Source of the DNA: UBA6164 sp964344155
Lineage (GTDB): Bacteria > Patescibacteriota > Gracilibacteria > BD1-5 > UBA6164
NCBI GenBank assembly: GCA_964344155.1
Contig: CAYFMG010000001.1
Location: 1-64,000, forward strand
Length of the DNA stretch: 64,000 nucleotides
Direction: 5' to 3'
Both the position numbers and the translations under genes were made by a program. Below are positions 11,736 through 23,422 of this stretch, piece by piece. The stretch's first letter is position 1; every line of letters starts with the position of its first letter. The notes beneath the pieces were generated by a model that was given only the letters and a program-made list of their open reading frames with translations, had not been told where the DNA came from and did no database searches.

Positions 11736-11824
11736 TTTTTGTGTTTAGTTATTAAATTTTTATCAGTATATAAATTTTTTAGAATTTTCCTAGATTAATT
11801 TACTAAAAAATATATGAAGTTTTT

Positions 11825-11853
11825 TTGCTTTTTTTAGCTTTTTGTGGTATAAT
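11825..11853 (+). promoter_or_regulatory. Sigma-70-type promoter for the 1332-residue gene
   Basis: TTGCTT, a 17-base spacer and TATAAT, with TG two bases upstream of the -10. The start codon lies 29 bases downstream of the -10. Confidence 0.65.
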
Positions 11854-11882
11854 ATAGAAAAATATTATTAAAATATAAATAT

Positions 11883-14800
11883 ATGAATGTAAATAGTTCA
11901 AATAGTGCACATGAAAGTAATGAACAACATAGATGACAAAGTTCTGATGTAAAATCAGAATTTATAAGTTCATTTGTTTGAAAAAAACTAGAATCAAACC
12001 AAAAAGTTGACTTTATAGATGGAGTGATGGCAAATAATAATATTTCTAGTATTGATTGATTAGAATGAGAACTGGAAAAATATAAAACCCAAAATGAAAA
12101 AACTTTTCCTTGAATAGATTTATCTAAAATTAATATATATGATTTACAAAAAGCTGTTTGAAATAATTATATGCAATTAAATAATGCAAGAGAGCTTTTA
12201 ATCTCATCAGTTAGAAAAAGTTATAATTTAGATGCTTCAGCACAAAATAATTTATTAGATTATTTAAAAACATCAGGAAAAACAGAACAAGAGCTTTTTA
12301 GTATTATTAAATCTCCAAGAAAAATAGATACTTTTTTAGAAGAATCAACTTTAGAGTTGAATAAAAAAGATATTGAGGAGCTTTTTTGAAAATTAAAAAA
12401 TATAAAAAATGATCAGGAAGTAATAAATAAAATAGAAAGTCTTTCAGAAACAAATAGAGAAGAAGTTTTATCTATTTTATCTAAACTAGCTTCTTATGAT
12501 GTGATTAGTACAGATATTTCATGATTATTTGAACACAATATATTATCAAAAGAACAAAAACAAGAATTAATTTCGTTTTATATACCATCTATTTCTTTGC
12601 AAGAGGCTAAAACTATAGGTTTAGTAACAGAAAATGAGGCTAATATAAAAAAATGAGAAATTTTGAATGAAAGATTTGATGAAATATCTCAGAACTTTTA
12701 TGAAGGAGATGAAGAGGCTAATAATATTTTAAAAAATGAGATAATAGAAAATACTTCTTTGGAAAATATTATTATTGATCCAGTTAAGCTTTGTAATAGA
12801 GAATCAGATTTAGATATATTAGCTGATAAACTATGATTTTTAAATCTAGAAAATGATATATCTAATTTAAAAGAAAAAATAAAACAAAAAGTAAAGGATG
12901 AATGAGTACAAAGTTTTGATGATTTAATTTTTTGATTAAAAGAAATAAACACAAACTCTAGATTTAAAGATTTAGAGAAATTTAAAGAGTGAAATATTAT
13001 AAGAATTATTTCAAAGGATGATGAATGAAAAGAAAATATTTCATTTATTAAAATTATTTGAGTAGATGATGAACAAAAAGAATTTAAGTATAAAATGTAT
13101 TGAAAAAATAATACTATATACTCAAAAACAACAGAAGATGATAAAAAAACATCTTATACTGATTTACTATCAGTGTTATCAAAAAAAGAACAAACAAAAT
13201 TAGAATGTTTTACTGAAGAAGATATAAAAGAACAAATAAGATCTTGAACTTTAACTAAAAGTGGTATAGATTTTATAGATTATCTTGAATGAGAAGATAG
13301 AGAAGAATTAATAGCTAGTTCTGCTTGAGCTATCGAATTAGAGATACAAGAATTAGAACAAACAATAGAAAATAGTGATACTAATACAGATCAATTAAAC
13401 AAACTTTTAGAACAAAAGAAAAATTTACTTGAAGAATATAATCAAAATAATAGAAGTGATGCTTCTTTATGTAAATTAGTAAATATTAAGAGATTTTTAG
13501 ATAAAATTGATGAATTAGACAGTGATTGAAAAAAAGTTTGATTTGAAAAATGAATTTTTATAGAAACAGATGAATGACTATATGAAGTTATTTGATTCTC
13601 TGATCAAAAGATTGATTTACAGGCTTCTTCATGAGCTAAGGAGTTAGCTCTTTGATTTGAAGATTTTTTAGAAGCTTTTGAATCCCAAAAAGCAAAAAGA
13701 AAAGCTAGAATAGAGGATTTTTCTAGTTATATAAAATCTGCAAAAGAAGAAAATAAAAAATGGGATAATCATGAAATAATAGATGGTGACTTGGTGGCTA
13801 AATGAGTAGAAAGAGATTGAAAAAAAGAAAATAAAAAAATTGAATATTTAGTTAGTGATGATAATAATCATTTAATAAAAATTAATTCTATTGATTGAAA
13901 TAAAGTTAATGTACAATACTGAGAAAGAGAAGATTATTCAGATTTAACAAAAAAAGAAAAGAAAGATAAATCCATTTGAAAAGATGATAAATGAGAAAAA
14001 GTATCTTATAGTGAAGAAAGTTTTGATATAAGTTTAAATATGTTGGATAGACATATTAGAAATTATAAACTTTATCCACGTTGGAAAACTTGAAAAGAAG
14101 TAAAACCAGAAAAAGTACAAGACCTTCAAAATGAGTTTAAAGGAAAACTATCAACTAGAATATTTAATCGTAAATCTGTAAATGAGTTTTTAGCTTGATG
14201 AAAAATGTTTCTTGAGTGATTTAAGGAATCTATTAAAACATGAAATGATGTACATGCAGCTCAAATAGCACTTGCTTTATGAAAAATTCTACCTTGAGAA
14301 TTAGAAGAAGACTTAAGAATAAAAGTAGAGAGTGCTGAATCAGATGAAATGGATAAAGCATTAAAATGATTAGGGGCTGTTGATTCGCCAATAGCAACAG
14401 AAAGAATTAAGTCTTGGCTTAAAAATAGAGATACTCCGGAGTATAAAAAAGAAGCCGGTATATTATTTATGCTTGAAAAATATGGTCACTTAACAGCAAA
14501 AAAAGCATTATATGAATATAGATGACAATGGTTTTGGTATGAGGCTCTTGGATGAAGAGTTTGAGATGCATTGTTTCAAGAAGAAAAAGAAAAAGCAGAA
14601 GCAAGAGATATCACTTTTTCTGAAGAACAATTAGTACATATACTTCTAAAAAAACAATGTAAGTGAGGTGGTTTTAATTGAATTAAAAGAAGATCTAGAT
14701 TACATAAGGTTTATGAAGCAAAATGGTCAAATTGAGTAAAAGATGAATTTGAAAAATGATACTGAGATGCAACTAGAAAAAGAACACCTGAAGATATGGT

Positions 14801-15881
14801 TTGATGAGGTATAGATGAAGCTATGTGATGAACAACTTCAAATGCTTTATGATGATTTAAAAGAGCAATAGAAAAATGAGCTAGTTTAGAGCTTATGAGT
14901 GAATGATTTTTTACATTATTATATTCATGAGTTTTATATAATGTTGATCAAAAAACATTTACAAAAATACAGAATGATATATGGAATCAAGGGTTACCTA
15001 TTATAATGGCTAGATTCGCTACTACTAAATCAGATATGATTTTATTTAATAAAACTGTACTTGAGGTAACTAAAAAAATGCAGGAGCTAGAACCAGATAG
15101 ATATCCTTGAATTGTTAAGGAAGCTACAGCTTTATTTAATGACTCTATGGTTTCAAAATGAGAAGATTCTGATAGGATAGAAAGAACTAGAGATTTTTGG
15201 AAAAAATATAGTAAACCTATATCAAGAGCTTTAAATTTTGTAAATTCTGATTCAACAGAGTATGAAAAAACAGATAAAATAATTTTACTCGAAAAAGAAA
15301 ATAATGATATATTTAAGAGTTATTATGATACAACAAGAGCTTTTGCTTCAGAATGAATGTTTAGTAAAGATGTTATGGATGATGCTTGTTGAGAAGTCTG
15401 AATAACATGATTAAGTGTAAAAGCTTTATCAGCACAGTATTTAAAAATAAATCAAACTAGAAAATTCGCAGATCCTAAAACTTGAGGAAGAGTATGGGCT
15501 GAAATTTCAAAAGATTTAAATTCTGTACAAAATAAAAGGTTTGATGATGATGATGAAAAAGATAGAAAACTAAAAGAAAAATATGTAATGCATATTTTAA
15601 GAGATTTAACTTCTTGAATATTTGAAACTTTATCAAGGGATTATGTAAAATCTTATAATGATCCTACTTCAAATATTTGACAAGATTTTAATAAATGGTG
15701 ACTTAATCTTGAAAAAGATTTTACTACTTTTTCTCCTACAACTATTATGGATTGAGATGCTGATAATATTTTAAGAAAAGTAGCTTACAATATTATTAAT
15801 TGAGTTAATGTTACATCTTCATATGACCCTTTTGCAGATGTTTCAAATAAGTCTAAGTCTTCTATTGAAAATATCTTTTAG
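11883..15881 (+). CDS. Giant cytoplasmic protein of unknown function
   Basis: 1332 residues with no signal peptide and no membrane segment. The composition is acidic and lysine-rich, with many helical or coiled-coil stretches (for example ELEIQELEQTIENSDTNTDQ). A small SH3-like pattern may be present around KFKEGNIIRIISKDDEGKENIS and again near HEIIDGDLVAKGVERDGK. From about residue 720 (LDRHIRNYKLYPRWKTG) onward the sequence is more globular, with tryptophans and glycines and a helical repeat-like section. No catalytic motif was recognised. A good promoter precedes it and a hairpin follows it, so it is a single-gene unit. TGA is the main glycine codon. Function not assigned. Confidence 0.85.
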
Positions 15882-15887
15882 AAAAAT

Positions 15888-15911
15888 AAAAACTGATTTA
15901 AATCAGTTTTT
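15888..15911. terminator. Bidirectional hairpin terminator
   Basis: Perfect 12-bp arms AAAAACTGATTT / AAATCAGTTTTT between converging genes, with T-runs on both sides. Confidence 0.85.
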
Positions 15912-16503
15912 ATTTTTTCCAATTTGTAAGTATTTGTTCTACTTCAAGTTTATGGGGAACAGTTGAAGCGTCATCAACCCATTGAACAAGAGATACTATT
16001 TTTATTTTTTCAGAATCAGGATATGAGACTTTTATTTCTCTAGTAAAAGTTGGTTTTATATTTTGAGTTATTGTTCATTGAGTATAAATTCAGTTGCTAT
16101 CTAATCATACTTTGAAATCATCTATATAGTTTCAATTTCAATAAGTATTAGATGGTTTTTCTGTTAATACCCATCTATTATCAGAGTTTTTGTTTATAAT
16201 ATAACTAGCGTTTTGTATAGTATGGTCTGAGTTGCTTACTCAAATACAGCTAGAATCATAATTTAGTGTATTCCAACAGTTTTCATAATCACTAGAAAAA
16301 ACTTGCCAATTTGTATCTCTAATATTAGTAAAAGATTCTATTCATCAATTAGCTATTTGTATAGCAATAATCTTATTATCTACAGAAGCTGAAAGGTTCA
16401 TAGACTCTGAATAAATTTTATACATTCAAGTTACTCAGGTTACTATTATAAGCATAATAACCATTGCCTCCACTATAGATGTAGCCTTTTTATTTAGTTT
16501 CAT
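15910..16503 (-). CDS. Type IV pilin-like protein
   Basis: A 197-residue protein starting MKLNKKATSIVEAMVIMLII. A short basic leader, a small residue at the probable cleavage site, glutamate at mature position 5 and a hydrophobic helix follow the type IV prepilin pattern (here A-TSIVE rather than G-FTLIE). The globular part contains two cysteines (NCWNTL...SSC) that could form a disulphide. No other pilus assembly gene is visible in the window. It may be a minor pilin or pseudopilin. Confidence 0.7.
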
Positions 16504-16560
16504 CTTTACAAAAAGAAAAAATAAGATAATATATGTCTATAATATTAATTAAAATGAATA

Positions 16561-17601
16561 ATGCAAAAATTTTCTATACATAATGAGAAAAAAGTAATTG
16601 AGTTATTAGAACAAAACTGAGAAAAACCCTTTAGATACTCTCAAATAGAAAATGCTATATATAAAAATTATATAGATGATTTTGATAATATGACTACTTT
16701 GAGTAAAAAAGTAAGAGATTTATTGAAACAAAATTGTTTTTTTGATTCTTTGGAAGTTGATTCTCTAAAAACAAGTAGTAATGGGCAAACTACCAAGATA
16801 TTATTTAAAACAAGTACAGGAGAGTATATAGAATCTGTTATAATGAGACATTTAACTTGAAGAGTGACTCTTTGTGTTTCTTGTCAGGCATGATGTCCTA
16901 TGTGATGTAGTTTTTGTGCTACCTGAAAATTAGGATTATTAAAAAACTTAGAGTTTCATGAAATAATGGAACAAATTTATTTTGCTGCCTCACTTTTAAA
17001 TAAAGAAGAAAATAAGCTTAGAAATATAGTGTATATGGGGATGTGAGAACCTATGCTTAATTATGATACAGTTAAAGAAACTATAAATTTTGCTTGTAAC
17101 CAAAAAAAGTTTGATTTAGCAAATAGAAGAATAACTGTTTCTACTTGTTGAATTGTTCCTGGAATTAAAAAATTTACAAGTGATTTTCCTCAAACAAGTT
17201 TAGCTATAAGTCTCCATGCTCCAAATGATGAGATAAGAAAAAAAATAATGCCTGTTGATCACACTTATCCACTAAAAGACTTAATGAAAAGTTTGGATGA
17301 ATATGTAGAGTCTACAAACAAGAGAATTTTTTATGAATATATAATGATAAACTGAGTAAATGATGATATTAAATTAGCACACGAGCTTTGAAAACTACTT
17401 GAATGAAGACTTGCTCATGTTAATTTTATTCCATATAATGCTTGAGAGGGAATAAACTCAGATTGATTTACGACTACACCTAGATTTGTAATAGAAAAAT
17501 TTCAGAAAATATTACAACACTACCGAGTAGTTTCAACTATAAGAGCAACTATGTGAGATGATATAGATGCAGCTTGCTGACAATTAGCACAAAAAAAATA
17601 A
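16561..17601 (+). CDS. rlmN: 23S rRNA (adenine-2503-C2)/tRNA methyltransferase RlmN
   Basis: A 346-residue radical SAM enzyme. The [4Fe-4S] cysteines are C112, C116 and C119 (GCPMGCSFCATG), followed by VYMGMGEPMLNYD, ISLHAPNDEIRKKIMPV, FIPYNAGEG and the C-terminal catalytic cysteine in GDDIDAACGQL. The enzyme methylates C2 of A2503 in 23S rRNA and A37 in some tRNAs. Upstream the sequence TGTCTATAAT (16530s) could be an extended -10. Confidence 0.96.
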
Positions 17602-17607
17602 ATTTTT

Positions 17608-17655
17608 ATAATCCATCACCCTTCGGGAGCTTCCTTTAATACTAAAGGAAGCCTT
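17608..17655. repeat. Dispersed palindromic repeat, copy E (inverted)
   Basis: ATCCATCACCCTTCGGGAGC followed by TTCCTTTAATACTAAAGGAA. In reverse complement it has the same order of parts as copies A and B (GGAA-palindrome, CCGAAGGG, GATGGATT). It faces copy F at 17733-17781 across about 80 bp, giving an inverted pair between rlmN and ribE. Confidence 0.7.
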
Positions 17656-17732
17656 GCTATTTAAGAAAAAATTATTTATTGAAAAAAAATTAGAAATAGA
17701 TATATTAAAAATTAAATAAGAATATTGTAGAA

Positions 17733-17781
17733 AATGCTCCCTTTAGAATTAAAGGGAGCTGTCTGAAAGACTGAGGGATTT
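17733..17781. repeat. Dispersed palindromic repeat, copy F
   Basis: GCTCCCTTTAGAATTAAAGG and GAGCTGTCTGAAAGACTGAGGGATTTT: same architecture as copies A and B, with a CTCCCTTTA/TAAAGGGAG stem and a GTCTGAAAGAC second stem. Lies 37 bp before ribE. Confidence 0.7.
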
Positions 17782-17817
17782 TTAAAAGGTATATAATAAT
17801 TAAATAATTGAATAATA

Positions 17818-18396
17818 ATGTTTACTTGAATAATACATTCTAAGGCCAAAATTCTTTCTATTGATTCTGGAAATATTACAGTAGAAAATACTCTTGGTAG
17901 AGAACTTGAAAAATGAGAAAGTATAGCTCATGATTGAGCTTGTATGACTGTGGAAAATTTTGATTCTGAAAAATACAGTTTTTTTGTTATGCAAGAAAGT
18001 TTTTCTAAAACAAATTTTTCAGAAAAACAAGTATGAGATTACTTTAATATAGAGGAAAGTTTAAGATTATGAGATAAAATGGGATGACACTTTGTAACAG
18101 GTCATGTTGATAGTGTATGAACAGTAGAAAAAATAGAAAAGCAAAGTGATGATTCGCTACTTATGTATATAAGATATAATACAGAATTTAAGGATTTGTT
18201 AATAGATAAGTGAAGTATAACTATTAATTGAGTTAGTCTTACTGTAGTTGAAGCTGATAGTAGTACTTTTTTTGTTAGCTTAATACCTCTTACACAAGAA
18301 ATAACAAATCTGTGAGATTTAAAAGCTTGAGATACAGTAAATCTAGAGTTTGATATGCTAGGGAAATATGTTGCTAAATTAATACCTAATAAATAA
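17818..18396 (+). CDS. ribE: Riboflavin synthase, alpha chain
   Basis: A 192-residue protein with the two-fold repeated lumazine-binding barrel. MFTGII opens repeat one, with GESIAHDGACMTV and GGHFVTGHVDSVG; repeat two has GSITINGVSLTV and IPLTQEITNLGDLKAGDTVNLEFDMLGKYV. It dismutates two 6,7-dimethyl-8-ribityllumazine molecules to riboflavin. Three bases separate it from ribH, and ribH overlaps the flavin kinase gene, so all three form one operon. RibA/B and RibD are not present nearby. Confidence 0.95.
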
Positions 18397-18399
18397 TTA

Positions 18400-18855
18400 A
18401 TGTCAGATTATAAAATAAATCTAAAAGATGTATCTGGAATAGATAAAAATATAAAAATAGTTTTTGTTACAGCTGAGTTTAATAGGGCTTATACAAAATC
18501 TTTAGAGGAAAAAAATGAGAAACTATTACTAGAAAATTGATTTAATGATATTAAAAAGTTTTTAGTTCCAGGAGCATATGAAATACCAGCTTTTTTAAAT
18601 AAAGTAAAACAAGAAATAAAACCAGACTTAGTTATATGTTTTTGAGTTGTTATTAGATGAGAAACAACTCATTATGATATGGTTGTATGAGAATCAGCAA
18701 GATGAATTATGGATATATCATTAAAAAGTACAGATACAGCTATAATTAACTGAATATTAACTTGTGAAAATGAAAAACAAGTAGAGGCTAGAATAAGCGA
18801 TACATATGCAGTGAGTTGACTTAATTTATTAAGTGAAATTAAAAAAATATGATAG
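18400..18855 (+). CDS. ribH: 6,7-dimethyl-8-ribityllumazine synthase
   Basis: A 151-residue protein of normal length. VTAEFNRAYT, VPGAYEIPAFL, CFGVVIRGETTHYDMV, the catalytic-region histidine in THYD and NGILTCENEKQ follow lumazine synthase. It condenses the ribitylaminouracil with dihydroxybutanone phosphate and probably assembles with riboflavin synthase. It ends in ATGATAG: TGA (Gly) then TAG, overlapping the next start codon by seven bases. Confidence 0.95.
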
Positions 18856-19592
18856 AGTTTTGCTGAGTAGTTATAGAGTGAAAAAAACTTTGAAGACAAC
18901 TATGATATAAAACAGCTAATATAAAATTAGATATAGATAATTTAGAAGATTGAGTTTATAAAATTAACTGAATTGTTGATTCCAAGATATTTAGTTGAGC
19001 TTGAGTCTATTTAAAGGACTTGGGTGTTTTTGAGTCTCATTTTTTTGATTTGAATTATGATATATATTGAGAAAAAATAGAAATAGTTGTTTTAGAAAAA
19101 ATTAGAGATAATAAAAAGTTTGATTCTATAGATGATTTAAAAAAGCAAATTGGAAGTGATATAAAAATAATAAAATCTAAAACAAATTATGTTATTACAT
19201 TTTGAACATTTGATGTAGTTCATCCAGGACATAAATATTATCTGGAAAAAGCTAAAAAATATTGAGATAAACTTATAACTGTTATAGCAAGAGATAAAAA
19301 CGTAGAAAAACTTAAAAATATAAAATGTTTAAATAATGAAACCACTAGATCTAGTGGTATTATGGGTACTAAGATACCAGATCTAGTGGTTTTGTGAGAT
19401 TTAATAGATCCATTAAAAGTAATAAAAGATTATAAGCCAAAGGTTGTGTGTCTTTGATATGATCAAGAAGGATTTATAAAAAAACTGGAAAAATATATAG
19501 AGGAAAATAATTTAAAAATAGAAATAATACGATTAGGATCCTATAAACCAGATAAATATAAATCTTCAATTTTAAAAGAGCAATTAAAATAA
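18849..19592 (+). CDS. Riboflavin kinase fused to RibL-type FAD synthetase (reversed domain order)
   Basis: A 247-residue protein. Residues 1-110 match the bacterial riboflavin kinase domain: GVVIEGKKLGRQLGYKTANI, GVYKI, ESHFFDLNYDIYGEKIEI and IRDNKKFDSIDDLKKQI. Residues 115-247 are a nucleotidyltransferase: TFGTFDVVHPGHKYYLEKAK with HxGH at 125-128, IARDKNVEK, GYDQE and YKSSIL. This second half resembles archaeal RibL/TagD-type enzymes rather than the N-terminal FAD synthetase half of bacterial RibF. In ordinary RibF the adenylyltransferase comes first and the kinase last, so the order here is opposite. Expected products are FMN and FAD. Last gene of the riboflavin operon. Confidence 0.85.
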
Positions 19593-19668
19593 TTAATTTG
19601 CTTTACTTTTAAAATAAAAAAATATAATGGATAAAACTTAATATTTGATAACAAAATAAAAAAAACTT

Positions 19669-21270
19669 ATGAGACACTTGATATTTAGATTATTTTTACT
19701 TATAACTTTCTGATTATGATTACTTACTTATGTATTTCCATGGTCTAGCTATGATATAGATGTTCCATTTTCAGGGGAAGAGTATAAGCTATGACTTGAT
19801 TTACAATGAGGTATAGAGCTTGATTATAAAGTAGATTTAGAAGAAGCTAAAGCTGATCCTGAGTATACAAAAGAAAAGGAAAAAGAAATAGTTGAATGAT
19901 TAAAATCTATTATAGATAAAAGAATAGAAACATTAAATATAAATGATTCAGTTATAACTTCAGCTTCATATGCATGAGAACAACATATTATTGTTCAAAT
20001 ACCTATGAAATGAAATAATAGCTTGGAAAATAATGATAATATAGAAAAAGCTAAAAAGGCTATTTGAAAAGTAGTAAAAATAGAATTTAAAGAAAGAAGA
20101 ACAGATATTACAGAGGAGGATTTACAAGCTAGAGAAGAGTTAGCTATGAGTGCTTTATCTGAAGTAGAGGGAGGTGAAAAATTCTGAGTAGTTTCAGATA
20201 AATATAAGCTGTCCTATGAAAATGTAGCTACTTGAGAAACAGCTGATTTAAAATCTTTATTTGAAATAGAAGAAATAGAATCAAATAAAGTTTTAGATGT
20301 AAAATCAAGTTTTTGAGATGAATGATATTTATTGGTTTCAGAACAAAAAGATCAAAAATATAATTATATTTTTATATCAAAACTACCTTCTGAATGGATG
20401 CCTGCTATGGACTCTGAATGAAGAATATTAAATGATAAATATTTTGTAAAATCATCTGTACAATTTAATGAAGCTTTTGCTCCAATGGTAGAATTAACAT
20501 TTAATTCAGATTGAGCTAAAATATTTTGAGAATTATCTACTAGGCTTGTAGGGCAACAAATGGCTATCTTTGTTTGAGGTGAATTACTAACAGCTCCAAA
20601 TATTAATGAACCTATTTTATGAGGTAAAGCTGTAATTACTTGAAACTATACACCAGAAGAAGCTAGATTATTAGCTCAAGACATAAATACTTGAGTTGTT
20701 CCAGCTCCTATATATTTAACTTCAGAAAAAACTATTGACTCAAAATTATGAGCATCATCACTTGAAAAATTAATAATAGCTTGAGTATCATGATTTGTAT
20801 TAATATTAGTTTTCTTAGTTTTTGTTTATAGATTATCATGACTTATGTCAGCTGTTGCGTTACTTATGTATATAGCTATAGTGTTAACTGTTATAAAATG
20901 ATTATGAATTGTTTTAACACTAGCTTCTGTAGCATGATTGATTCTTTCTATTGGTATGGCGATAGATGCTAATATACTTATTTTTGAAAGAATTAGGGAT
21001 GAATTAAATTCATGAAAAGATTTAAGAGAATCTACTTTGATATGATTTAAAAAATCTTGGTCAGCTATATGGGACTCAAATGTTACTTGATTTATAGTTG
21101 CTTTAATACTTTTTGTATTTGGTATAAATATGATTAAAGGATTTTGATTAATGCTTGCTATCTGAATAGTTGTATCTCTTTTTTTAGCTATGTGGATATC
21201 TAGAGTTTTACTTATACTATTATCAGATGTTATGAAATCAAAAAAACTATTTATTTGAATCAAAAAATAA
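19669..21270 (+). CDS. secD: Protein translocase subunit SecD
   Basis: A 533-residue RND-type membrane protein. The signature GLDLQGGIELDYKV follows the first helix, a long periplasmic P1 region extends to about residue 350 (VQFNEAFAPMVELTF, ILGGKAVITGNYTPEEARLLAQDIN), and the C-terminal part carries five more helices with ASVAGLILSIGMAIDANILIFERIRDE. SecD with SecF helps complete export using the proton gradient. The gene ends with SecD helix six; no SecF follows, so SecF is either elsewhere or absent. A hairpin terminator follows. Confidence 0.95.
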
Positions 21271-21271
21271 T

Positions 21272-21303
21272 AAAAAACAATATTTGAAAAAATATTGTTT
21301 TTT
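21272..21303 (+). terminator. Hairpin terminator after secD
   Basis: AAAAAACAATATT and AATATTGTTTTTT pair around TGAAAA, followed by more T residues. Confidence 0.85.
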
Positions 21304-21352
21304 TTGTTGCATTATTTTTGAATTTCATTATATTGCTATTAATTTAATACCT

Positions 21353-22966
21353 ATGTTATTTATGCTTGAAAAAATAAAACAAATGTATGCAAATTGTAAA
21401 TTAAAGAAATATATATTTTTATTTCTTAGTTTTTTTGCTTTACTTTTTTTGTATAATATTTTTTATGTGCAAACAGGTGAAGAAGATACAAAACAAGAAA
21501 TTATAGTAGTTAAAAATAAACAAGATTGAAAAGAAGAAAAAGCTAGTAAATATTCAGATATTTTAAATGAAGAAAATTATGAAAGAATTTGAATTAATCC
21601 TAATGACTATCCTAAATTAGGAGATTTTTTAAAAGAACTAAAAACTTTTAGTGGAGTTACTATTGATCCGGTAAAAGAAGATTTTGTAGTATGAAAAGAT
21701 ATTTCTACATGATCAACTATGTATATTCCATTTAGACAAGATAGAATTAATAGTGATGATTTTAGTTGAGATTTAAAAAATATAGCAATACTCGATATTT
21801 ATGAATGATATAAAAATAATAAATTATATTGATGAGAATGAAGTAAGTCATGATCAAGAATTATTTTTGAAGAAGATTTAGCTCATAGTTCTACAACTCA
21901 ATTAACATGAATTTTTAATTTATCTACAAATGTAATTGATTTGATAGATGAAATGGAAAAATATGATAGTAAAGCCACAAATAAGGTAGAATTATTATCT
22001 TATTTATATGATTTTGTTTGAAATTATGATAAAGCTGGTGATAAGAGGTCTGAATTATGTGATTCTCCAGATTGTAAAAAAGAAACAAATGTTAAGTTTT
22101 ACTGAACAATTCTAGATCAAGATGGAAATCCTTTATCTTGAGTAAAAATAACTCTATTAAATAATGATGAGTTTTTTACTACTTCATGAGATGATTGAAA
22201 GTATGAACTTAATTTTAAATCTTTTCCTTTTTCTCATTTAAGATTTAAGGCTTCAAAACAATGATACTCTGACTGATTTACAAGTTTGAGTTTAAATACT
22301 TACAAAGATTTAGACTGGCCTAATGCTTATAAGCTTACAATAAATTTAAATAAAAATAATGCTAATTATTCAGTAGATACTTTGGATTCAAAATATAGTG
22401 GATTAGAGTATTATGAGTTTAGTTCAAGTCAATCTAAGTACTTGGTACCAACAGATTGATTATATCTATTTGATGGTTCAAAATGGAAGTGAACTAAGTT
22501 TGATGTTTATTTATATGAGTTTACAAAATGGGATAAAATAGATGACTTAGTAACAGTAGATACTTTTAATCCTGTATATGGTTATGTTTGAAATCTGATG
22601 AAAACATTTTGAATGCCATATATTCAATTTATAGATTCAGATACTTGAGAAGAAATTTTTGTTAATAAATCAAATCCTATGATTTTACAAAACAATATTT
22701 ATCATATGCAAGAGCTTTTTGATAATTATGATAAAGTATATGAAGCATTAACAAAAGATGATATGGAATTTTTGGTTCAAAAATCATTAGAGTTATGATG
22801 ATATCCTATAGACTTTGAGTTTCTTACTACAAACAATTTTCTTAGATGGCCAGCTTGGTGGGCTCTTGATAGAAAAAAATGAGTATGGGAAAATATAGGT
22901 TCTAGAGTTATTAGTGTAGAATGATTGGTTGAATTACCTTTTTATTCTATTAATGATGTTGACTAA
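21353..22966 (+). CDS. Membrane-anchored surface protein with carboxypeptidase-regulatory-like domain
   Basis: A 537-residue protein with one N-terminal membrane helix (KKYIFLFLSFFALLFLYNIF) and an extracytoplasmic remainder. A segment at about residues 245-300 (GTILDQDGNPLSGVKITLLNNDEFFTTSGDDGKYELNF) is a typical carboxypeptidase-regulatory/SdrB-like beta-sandwich used in surface proteins. Cysteines occur only in the CDSPDC pair before that domain. The start is chosen at the first ATG after the secD terminator; an ATG three codons later is equally possible, and an upstream TTG lies inside the terminator and is unlikely. Followed by two more exported proteins in the same direction. Specific role unknown. 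Confidence 0.75.
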
Positions 22967-23000
22967 TTTATAATTATTTTATTTTAATAATATTTTTATT

Positions 23001-23414
23001 ATGAAAAATATAGCTTTTAAAAAAATTGCTTTACTTCCTAGTGTTTTTGTTATAGTTGCTTCTTTGTGATTATGATATATTTACCTAGCGTCTCAAAGTA
23101 CATCAGCAAACCCTGATTATATATGTATAAAAGATGTATCTGATCAACCATGTATTGTTAGTGATGAAACTACTGATTGTGGAGCATGGGAAACTGACTG
23201 AACAAGAACTTGTAACTGACAAAGAGCTACGCAAGTTGCTTATTACTTAACTCGTACAACTTGTGAATCTGGTTATGATAGAGTAAGAGGTGGAGGTTAT
23301 ACTTCTTGAGCAAGTTGAAGAAAAACTTGAGATTTTAATTATAAATTTGAAAACTGTACTATAAAACAAGTTGATGATACAGCGCCTAGTTGAAACCAAA
23401 CTATATCTAACTAA
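23001..23414 (+). CDS. Small cysteine-rich exported protein
   Basis: 137 residues. An N-terminal hydrophobic segment (KKIALLPSVFVIVASLGLGYIYLASQ) acts as signal or anchor. The mature part has about seven cysteines in short spacing (CIKDVSDQPC, DCGAW, TCNGQ, TCESG, ENC), a pattern reminiscent of thrombospondin type-1-like modules (CGAWETDGTRTC). Eight bases separate its stop from the next start, so it is probably cotranslated with the 1156-residue protein. No family assigned. Confidence 0.7.
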
Positions 23415-23422
23415 TTTTTACT

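Noticed and set aside
20826..21263. Minus-strand open frame of 145 codons
   Set aside because: Antisense to the C-terminal membrane part of secD.
21284..21352. Upstream TTG start for the 537-residue gene
   Set aside because: It lies within the secD terminator hairpin; the ATG at 21353 is more plausible.
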